Shown: positions 58,238 to 64,000 of the stretch, in pieces
Numbering within the stretch: position 1 is the first letter of the stretch
How the letters are laid out: every line of letters begins with the position of its first letter
Source of the DNA: Chryseobacterium sp.
Lineage (GTDB): Bacteria; Bacteroidota; Bacteroidia; Flavobacteriales; Weeksellaceae
Direction: 5' to 3'
NCBI GenBank assembly: GCA_031286615.1
Contig: JAITUA010000003.1
Coordinates: 434,001 to 498,000, forward strand
Length of the DNA: 64,000 nucleotides
Notes under the pieces: model-generated
Told to the model about the DNA's origin: nothing
Database searches by the model: none
The model's input: the letters and a program-made list of their open reading frames with translations, nothing else
Position numbers and translations under genes: made by a program

Positions 58238-58636
58238 TTACTGATAGATCACAATATTATCCTTTTTAAGCTGGTATCCGCTTTTTTTATAAGGAACCAA
58301 TACATAACCATCTTTTTTCCATGCTTTGGCTTTACCACCTGCTCTGGTAAGAATGATGCTTTCTGAGTCGGTATCTTTCACGAAAACCTCAGCTTTTTTC
58401 ATGTCTTTGCTGAAAATAACTGCAGCTATTGAAGTATAACTTCCTTTTGGTGCTACTTCTGTCAGCTTTATTTTCTGTTCAAAAGTTCTTACACAGTCTT
58501 TCTTGATCTGAGAATAAGTATATCCTGCAGAACCAATACATCCGTGTGCATCTCTGTCTCCACCTACTACAGGTGCTTTTTGCGCGAATGCTAAAGAACC
58601 CAAAAACATTGTACTCAATAGAATTGTTTTTTTCAT
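58238..58636 (-). CDS. Small secreted protein, tandem paralogue 2
   Basis: 132 residues from the ATG at 58636, which starts the signal peptide MKKTILLSTMFLGSLAFAQ; a four-residue extension from 58648 is unlikely. Carries the same VGGDRDAHGCIGSAGYTYSQ block, then KKDCVRTFEQKIKL, TEVAPKGSYTSIAAVIFSKD and a basic end (PYKKSGYQLKKDNIVIYQ). Function unknown. Duplication with paralogue 1 includes the terminator, so both are separately transcribed. Confidence 0.75.
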   Translation of the reverse strand: MKKTILLSTMFLGSLAFAQKAPVVGGDRDAHGCIGSAGYTYSQIKKDCVRTFEQKIKLTEVAPKGSYTSIAAVIFSKDMKKAEVFVKDTDSESIILTRAGGKAKAWKKDGYVLVPYKKSGYQLKKDNIVIYQ

Positions 58637-58727
58637 GTCGATTTGCATATAATAATTATCGTGGTATTATTAAAAATCATGCCAAAAAAGACATAATACA
58701 CATTTCTGTGAATACTTTATCTTTTTA

Positions 58728-61055
58728 TTATTTCGTCCAATTGATCTTTGAATGCTTCACATCAGTAGAGTTGGTTCCGATCATGATATCAAATTCGCCT
58801 GATTCCCAGTCATATTTCAAATCTCCGTTATAGAACTTCAGATTTTCAGGAGTGATATCGAAAGTTACTTTTCTGGACTCTCCTTTTTTCAAAAATACTT
58901 TCTGGAAACCTTTCAATTCTTTTACAGGTCTTGTAATACTTCCTACCATATCTCTGATATACAACTGAACCACCTCAGCACCATCATAATTTCCATTATT
59001 GGTTACTGTAACGGATGCCTGAATAGCCTGATCTCCTTTCGGATTGGTATTAGATACTGCAATATCAGAATAGTTGAATTTCGTATAGCTCAAACCGTAT
59101 CCAAAGGCATATAAAGGTGTATTGCACTCATCCATATAGTTGGAACGGAACCTTTCGTAAGTACATTTATCTACTTTATCCTGGCTCAGCGGACGGCCCG
59201 TATTTTTAGCGTTATAATAAATTGGAACCTGTCCAAGGCTTCTTGGGAAAGTCATCGGAAGCTTTCCTGATGGATTTACTTTTCCGAACAGAACATCTGC
59301 AATTGCATTTCCTGCTTCAGATCCTGCAAACCATGCATTCAAAATAGAATCCGGAGTATCTTTTATATTGGTTAAAGCTAATGGACGGCCTGTAAAAAGA
59401 ACCATTGCAATAGGTTTTCCGGTTTTCTTTAATTCATTTAATAAATCAACCTGAGACTGAGGAATGGTAATTTCTGTTCTTGATGAAGATTCTCCGCTCA
59501 TTTCCGCAGATTCTCCGATCGCAAGAACAATAACGTCAGCTTTGCTGGCAACATCCACAGCTTCTTTTAAAAGTTCTTCTTTGGAACGGCTGTCCCGGTC
59601 TGTTTTCTTCCCATGAGCTGCATAGATTTCTTCTAATTTAGCGTCATAATCTATGTTTGCTCCTTTAGCGGATAAAAACTTAACTTCTTTGCCGTAATTT
59701 GATTGTAATCCCTGCATTAAGGAAACTGAAGAAGCATGCTTTGTAGCAACACTCCATGTTCCGGCCATATTCATAGAATTATTGACCAATGGCCCGATTA
59801 CCGCTACCGTTCCTGATTTTTTTAAAGGCAGTACCTGATTTTCATTTTTCAATAATACCATTGATTGAGCGGCAGCACTTCTTGCTATATTACGGTTTTC
59901 CATATTATAGACTTCTTTTGCTGCTAACTTGGCATCTCCATGTTTGTATGGATTATCAAATAAACCAAGGTCATATTTTGCTTCAAGAATTCTTCTTGCC
60001 GCCATATCAATTTCAGCTTGTGTAACTTTTCCTTCTGCCAGAGATTTCTTTAATGTTGTTAAAAACCCTTCTCCAACCATATCCATGTCAACGCCTGCTT
60101 TTAACGCTAAAGCGGAAACCTGCTGAAGATCTCCCATACCATGATCTACCATTTCATTGATACCGGTATAATCTGTTACTACAAAGCCTTTAAATTTCCA
60201 TAGATTTCTCAATACTTCAGTCTGAAGCCATCTGTTTCCTGTTGCAGGAACACCATCCACCTCATTAAAAGAAGCCATCACAGAAGCTACCCCCGCATCT
60301 ACCGCAGCTTTGTAAGGAGGAAAATATTCGTTGAACATTCTTACATGGCTCATATCAACTGTATTATAATCTCTCCCGGCTTCTCCTGCTCCATATAATG
60401 CAAAGTGTTTTACACATGCTAAGATATTGGTTCCATTAGCAAGGTCTTTCCCCTGGTAACCGTATACCATATTTTTAGAAATTTCACTTCCTAAATACGG
60501 ATCTTCACCGGAACCTTCCGATACTCTTCCCCATCTTGGTTCACGGGAAATATCTACCATTGGAGAGAATGTCCAATTGATTCCATCTGAAGCGGCTTCT
60601 CTGGCAGCTACTTTGGCAGACTGCTGTACAAGGCTCATATCCCATGAAGCAGCTAATCCCAAAGGAATAGGGAAAGTAGTTTCATACCCGTGAATAACGT
60701 CCATCCCAAAAATCATAGGAATTTTCAGACGGCTTTTTTCTACAGCTACTTTTTGAACAGCTTTTATTTTATCTGCTCCTTTTATATTGAATAGACCTCC
60801 TACAAGCCCCTGCTCTACTTTCTTTCCGATATCAGAACTTTGTGCCTGTCCTGTCGTAAAATCTCCGGAAGTCGGCAGGTTCATCTGACCAATTTTTTCG
60901 TCTAATGTCATTTTAGCTAAAAGATTGTCTACAAAAGCTTTCTTTTTAGCCTGATATTGAGCCGTCTGATAAGACTGAACGGGCTTCGTTACCATTTCCT
61001 GTGCGGAAAATACAGGTGCCAATGCTAGGGTGGCGATTACAATTAACTTTTTCAT
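58728..61055 (-). CDS. Glycoside hydrolase family 3 beta-glucosidase (BglX-like)
   Basis: 775 residues. Signal peptide MKKLIVIATLALAPVFSAQ. GH3 N-terminal barrel with GMDVIHGYETTFPIPLGLAA, REPRWGRVSEGSGEDPYLGS and the nucleophile Asp295 in KGFVVTDYTGINEM. The alpha/beta sandwich domain follows, with GESAEMSGESSSRTEI and FTGRPLALTNI. A C-terminal fibronectin-III-like domain (DGAEVVQLYIRDMVGSITRP) completes the usual three-domain layout. Periplasmic exo-glucosidase that likely removes glucose from oligosaccharides made by the PF10091 enzyme of the same cluster. Confidence 0.93.
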   Translation of the reverse strand: MKKLIVIATLALAPVFSAQEMVTKPVQSYQTAQYQAKKKAFVDNLLAKMTLDEKIGQMNLPTSGDFTTGQAQSSDIGKKVEQGLVGGLFNIKGADKIKAVQKVAVEKSRLKIPMIFGMDVIHGYETTFPIPLGLAASWDMSLVQQSAKVAAREAASDGINWTFSPMVDISREPRWGRVSEGSGEDPYLGSEISKNMVYGYQGKDLANGTNILACVKHFALYGAGEAGRDYNTVDMSHVRMFNEYFPPYKAAVDAGVASVMASFNEVDGVPATGNRWLQTEVLRNLWKFKGFVVTDYTGINEMVDHGMGDLQQVSALALKAGVDMDMVGEGFLTTLKKSLAEGKVTQAEIDMAARRILEAKYDLGLFDNPYKHGDAKLAAKEVYNMENRNIARSAAAQSMVLLKNENQVLPLKKSGTVAVIGPLVNNSMNMAGTWSVATKHASSVSLMQGLQSNYGKEVKFLSAKGANIDYDAKLEEIYAAHGKKTDRDSRSKEELLKEAVDVASKADVIVLAIGESAEMSGESSSRTEITIPQSQVDLLNELKKTGKPIAMVLFTGRPLALTNIKDTPDSILNAWFAGSEAGNAIADVLFGKVNPSGKLPMTFPRSLGQVPIYYNAKNTGRPLSQDKVDKCTYERFRSNYMDECNTPLYAFGYGLSYTKFNYSDIAVSNTNPKGDQAIQASVTVTNNGNYDGAEVVQLYIRDMVGSITRPVKELKGFQKVFLKKGESRKVTFDITPENLKFYNGDLKYDWESGEFDIMIGTNSTDVKHSKINWTK

Positions 61056-61134
61056 AAATCTATCTTCTTAAATTATTGTTTATATTTTTTTGCTTTAATT
61101 CGATGGGTTTATCTTTCGATCATTGTGTGTCAGA

Positions 61135-61842
61135 TTATTTTTCTTTCTTTTTAGACAGCATCCATTCATAGAGTTGTGGGTTTGAATAGGCAGAATCCCA
61201 TGAATTGTGATTGTCATTCGGGAAAATAACCAATTCTGCGGTCGGATTTACCGGATGTAGTTTTTGATAAAAATTAAAGGCATTAGCAGGTAATACGACA
61301 TCGTCCATTCCGCCATGAAATATTTTCATATTCAAATCCTTAAATTTATGAATATTAGCGGTCATTACCTGGTCTGTAGGAGCACAAACTGAAGCTACTG
61401 CTGCAAACATTTCAGGATGCTCCATGGCAAGCTTCAAAGTTCCCCATCCTCCCATAGAAAGTCCGGTAAGATAAATTCGGGAAGCATCTATTTTATATTT
61501 CTTCTGAATTTCTTTGATCAGGTTATAGATCGTAACGGTGTCCCACCATGTTCCTTCCGGACATTGAGGTGCCAGAATAGCTACCGGTTCTTTGATCAGG
61601 TTTTTATAGGTAAAGGGACTGTGAGCTTTGACTAAATCAAGATTAGTCCCGCGCTCTCCCGAACCGTGAAGAAAGACTATTAGTGGTACATTTCCTTTTG
61701 TATTCTGAGGATAATCCAGAATGTAGGATATTTTTTCCTGTCTTTTAATTTCTTTATTGAGTTCTGCTTTTATTTCCTGTGCATTCAGTTGCAATGAAAA
61801 CGGCAGAAGTAAAAGAGGAATATGTTTCAGTTTTAGTTTCAT
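61135..61842 (-). CDS. Alpha/beta hydrolase (phospholipase/carboxylesterase-like), secreted
   Basis: 235 residues. Signal peptide MKLKLKHIPLLLLPFSLQLNA. Nucleophile Ser in YLTGLSMGGWGTLKLAMEHP, Asp in HGGMDDVVLPANAF and His in FPNDNHNSWDSAY form a clear catalytic triad. The LIVFLHGSGERGTN oxyanion region matches the polyhydroxybutyrate-depolymerase or esterase-D-like branch. Could remove acyl groups from a glycan, which suits its place between GH3 and PF10091 genes. Substrate not known. Confidence 0.88.
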   Translation of the reverse strand: MKLKLKHIPLLLLPFSLQLNAQEIKAELNKEIKRQEKISYILDYPQNTKGNVPLIVFLHGSGERGTNLDLVKAHSPFTYKNLIKEPVAILAPQCPEGTWWDTVTIYNLIKEIQKKYKIDASRIYLTGLSMGGWGTLKLAMEHPEMFAAVASVCAPTDQVMTANIHKFKDLNMKIFHGGMDDVVLPANAFNFYQKLHPVNPTAELVIFPNDNHNSWDSAYSNPQLYEWMLSKKKEK

Positions 61843-61854
61843 ATCATTATTTAG

Positions 61855-61882
61855 GTTTTGGCTAAAGCCGTTTCTACTGAAT
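61855..61882 (+). repeat. Interspersed repeat, GGCTAAAGCC family, copy 4 (short)
   Basis: GTTTTGGCTAAAGCC immediately followed by CTACTGAA; the interior is missing. It lies in the ~40-bp gap between two genes of the carbohydrate cluster. Confidence 0.65.
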
Positions 61883-63274
61883 TTATTTTATTCCGTATTT
61901 GGTTGACTGGAAGCTTAATTTTTTTAATCCCTGCTGAATTTCAGGAGCATTCATAAACAATTTCCAAAGGAATCCTGATCTGTAGTTTTCAATCATTGGT
62001 GCTATTGTTCCCTGATCTATCGCCAGATATCTTGGTGTAAACCAATTGTTGTAATTGATAGACGTAGCATCATAAGGACCTGCAGATCCTATAAATTCAG
62101 GCTTTTGAGTATAAATGAATCTCAGGAAATCCATTGATTCTTTCGGGGTATAAGGGAAACTGCTCAATGCAGCTGTAGGACTTATCACTCCGTTATCATT
62201 AGTAGGCATGTGAGCCGTGTATCCTGCACTTCCATCCTCATTTCTTGTGTAACCGGCTGTAAGCCCCCAATAACCAGGTCCGTAACCTTTCCATTGTTTT
62301 GGGTTTTCAACACAGTATTTGTAATCGATAAGGGTTTGATTTTTATTGATATCAAAATAGTTTTTGACAAGTTTATCAGATAATCCTGTAGGATCCAATC
62401 CGATATATGAATATTGCGCCCAGAAAAGCGGGCCGCCGTATTCTTCAGCGTAATTGTGTTTTACGTACAGAGGTAATCCGTATTTTGTTTTGTCTGTAAG
62501 GTAGGTTCCGTTTCTTGTCCAGCCTTTGTAATAGGTTTCGGCATCAATGGAATATGTAGGTGAAGATGCAGCCAGAATATAGGAAATAAGACATTCATTA
62601 TATCCTTCCAGAGGAAAGTTCATTTCCCATTGATATTCGGGTGACCAGTGCCAATAGAGAACTTTTTCACCACCTTTTGTATACCAGTTCCACTGAATTC
62701 CTTTCCATAATTCATCACATTTTGCAGCGAGTGCTTTTTCTTCTGCGTCTCCGTTTTTAAAGTATTCACGAACCATCAGTATTCCCGAAGTAAGGAATGC
62801 AGTTTCCACAAGATCCCCGCCATTATCTTTTTTGCCAAAGGGAACCGTCTTTCCGGTTTCCCCATTGATCCAATGTGGCCAGGCACCTTTGTGTCGGTCT
62901 GCCTTCGCCAGGAAATCCATGATATGAGTAAGCCTTTTCACAGCTTCTTTTCTTGGAACAAATCCTCTTTCTGTTCCCACAAGAATGGTTGCCAGACCAA
63001 AGCCTGAACCTCCTGTAGTGATAACATGTTTATCATTATCCGGATAGATATTATCTTCGTGATAACGCTCTCTTCCTAACATTGAATTAGGTTCTGCATA
63101 ATCCCAGAAATACTTCAAAGCATCTTTCTGTACTCTATCCATAAGCTGTTCATCCGTGATATTGCTTTTTACGGCTTCAATTTTTCCAACTTCCTGTTTG
63201 GCAGCGGGAGCATTTTTACAGGAATACACAAAAAATAAAGAGGTGATAGCAATTGATAATACGTTCCTTTTCAT
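61883..63274 (-). CDS. PF10091 glucanase lipoprotein (GH144-like, putative endo-beta-1,2-glucanase)
   Basis: 463 residues. Lipobox VYSC (Cys19) after MKRNVLSIAITSLFFVYSC. The alpha/alpha-toroid glycoamylase-type domain (PF10091) is recognisable: TDEQLMDRVQKDALKYFWDY, GGSGFGLATILVGTERGFVP, GAWPHWINGETGKTV, WEMNFPLEGYNECLISYILA, YGGPLFWAQYSYIGLDP and GVISPTAALSSFPYTPKESM. Characterised members of this fold (GH144) are endo-beta-1,2-glucanases; the PUL context (SusD, GH3) agrees. The protein is likely a surface lipoprotein acting on external glucan. Length matches the family. Confidence 0.87.
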   Translation of the reverse strand: MKRNVLSIAITSLFFVYSCKNAPAAKQEVGKIEAVKSNITDEQLMDRVQKDALKYFWDYAEPNSMLGRERYHEDNIYPDNDKHVITTGGSGFGLATILVGTERGFVPRKEAVKRLTHIMDFLAKADRHKGAWPHWINGETGKTVPFGKKDNGGDLVETAFLTSGILMVREYFKNGDAEEKALAAKCDELWKGIQWNWYTKGGEKVLYWHWSPEYQWEMNFPLEGYNECLISYILAASSPTYSIDAETYYKGWTRNGTYLTDKTKYGLPLYVKHNYAEEYGGPLFWAQYSYIGLDPTGLSDKLVKNYFDINKNQTLIDYKYCVENPKQWKGYGPGYWGLTAGYTRNEDGSAGYTAHMPTNDNGVISPTAALSSFPYTPKESMDFLRFIYTQKPEFIGSAGPYDATSINYNNWFTPRYLAIDQGTIAPMIENYRSGFLWKLFMNAPEIQQGLKKLSFQSTKYGIK

Positions 63275-63308
63275 GAGATCTCTTTTTATAGGGTTTCTAA
63301 CTAAAAGA

Positions 63309-63332
63309 AGAGGAGAACTTTCATTCTCCTCT
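63309..63332 (-). terminator. Hairpin between susD and the glucanase gene
   Basis: AGAGGAGAA/TTCTCCTCT, 9-bp stem and 6-nt loop, then TCTTTTAG on the minus strand; may attenuate downstream enzyme genes. Confidence 0.75.
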
Positions 63333-63350
63333 AAATGTTTATGATTTATT

Positions 63351-64000
63351 TTAATAGCCAGGATTTTGAGCCGACAATCCGCCTGCTTCCATTATAAAGT
63401 CTTGTGGAAGTGGGAATACTTCATGTTTTCCAACGATGAATTTCTTACCACCATCAGCAGCCATAGCGGCTTGTGCTTGTCCGGTTCTTACCAAATCAAA
63501 CCATCTGTCATGCTCGAAAGCAAGCTCTAACCTTCTTTGTTTCCAGATATCTGTCCTTACGTCTGCCTGAGATGAAGCAGGAGTATTTCCGATATTAGCT
63601 CTGTTTCTTACCTGATTCAGGAAAGGAATAGCAGCTGAAGTTTGTCCTAATTCATTCATTGCTTCAGCTCTGATTAGTAATACTTCGGCATATCTCAGGT
63701 AACGAATGTTTACGTCTGTTGAAGCCTGATCTCTATAATTTGAAGAATAAGCTTTATAATTATAGAATTTATTTTCAGTATTTGGACCTACGTAATATCC
63801 ATCATATAAAGTCATATCTCTATGGATAATCGTAGCATCTCTTCTGGAATCTGTTGCAGAGTAAGCGTCGTACAGACCTTGGGTAGGTGTAGCAAATCCC
63901 CAGCCCCAGCCTGTAGTACCTCTTGCTCCTTGAACCTGGCTATACTGTTGAATTGCTCTTCCTGCCGTTCCTCCACTGCCATTAATTTCAAAGATAGATT
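63351..64000 (-). CDS. RagB/SusD-family outer-membrane nutrient-binding protein (5' part outside window)
   Basis: The frame is open from 63351 to the window end; the visible ~216 residues are the C-terminal part. SusD signatures: EINGSGGTAGRAIQQYSQVQ, GLYDAYSATDSRRDATI, NIRYLRYAEVLLIRAEAMNE, LNQVRNRANIG, RTDIWKQRRLELAFEHDRWF and EVFPLPQDFIMEAGGLSAQN. The DxRRLELAFE-xxRW segment is diagnostic. Binds an oligosaccharide at the cell surface and hands it to a SusC transporter, presumably encoded just outside the window. First visible gene of the glucan locus. Confidence 0.93.
   Translation of the reverse strand, partial: SIFEINGSGGTAGRAIQQYSQVQGARGTTGWGWGFATPTQGLYDAYSATDSRRDATIIHRDMTLYDGYYVGPNTENKFYNYKAYSSNYRDQASTDVNIRYLRYAEVLLIRAEAMNELGQTSAAIPFLNQVRNRANIGNTPASSQADVRTDIWKQRRLELAFEHDRWFDLVRTGQAQAAMAADGGKKFIVGKHEVFPLPQDFIMEAGGLSAQNPGY

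Overview
The window looks like a chromosomal segment of a Chryseobacterium-type member of the Flavobacteriia (Bacteroidota). The evidence is low GC, many promoters matching the Bacteroidota -7 box TAnnTTTG close to start codons, a SusD-type polysaccharide utilisation locus, a type IX secretion sorting domain, a CGA/CIA-like class A beta-lactamase, and a bacteriocin-like double-glycine leader peptide of the kind common in this genus. No rRNA, tRNA or CRISPR array was recognised.

Layout. 1-12.7 kb: a partial AraC regulator, a secreted His/Asp-rich protein, a GNAT protein, an MBL-fold hydrolase, an S41 lipoprotein protease, two tandem ECF sigma/membrane-protein pairs, a GapN-type aldehyde dehydrogenase, an exported thiol peroxidase, a Cys-motif/plug-domain membrane protein and a TPR protein. 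12.7-17.6 kb: accessory segment bounded by two direct copies of a ~290-bp repeat, with a related third copy just outside. It holds an XRE regulator, a DUF6261-like protein, a cluster of small palindromes, an AT-rich PIN-like nuclease gene and a truncated ORF. 17.6-20.4 kb: urocanate hydratase, then a DUF559 (Vsr-fold) nuclease gene sitting inside long terminal inverted repeats. 20.4-30 kb: 2-hydroxyacid dehydrogenase, Pcm, an oxidoreductase, GH5 glycosidase with a CBM, class A beta-lactamase, 3-hydroxyacyl-CoA dehydrogenase and a META lipoprotein. 30-47.6 kb: housekeeping genes (pheT, dnaN, dgkA-like, purL, purB) mixed with AraC/DUF417, an M23 peptidase, GyrI-like, gamma-glutamylcyclotransferase-like, SGNH, barstar-like, YhcG-type nuclease and WG-repeat genes. 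47.7-57.4 kb: an orphan double-glycine peptide gene and a tight four-gene operon (type IX cargo beta-propeller, large YD-repeat protein, RHS protein with a metzincin-like C-terminus, lipoprotein). 57.7-64 kb: tandem duplicated small secreted proteins and a carbohydrate locus (SusD, PF10091 glucanase, alpha/beta hydrolase, GH3) that best fits beta-glucan, possibly beta-1,2-glucan, degradation.

The most unusual material is repeat biology. (1) A DUF559 nuclease gene is bracketed by two-hairpin inverted repeats, and a nuclease-less solo copy of the same repeat lies 17 kb away. (2) Degenerate 7-bp-period tandem repeats with different unit sequences occur at several sites, three of them in-frame inside one secreted-protein gene. 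(3) A ~290-bp repeat supplies the stop codon of two separate ORFs. The RHS/metzincin operon and the PIN-like nuclease island are the best candidates for conflict systems.
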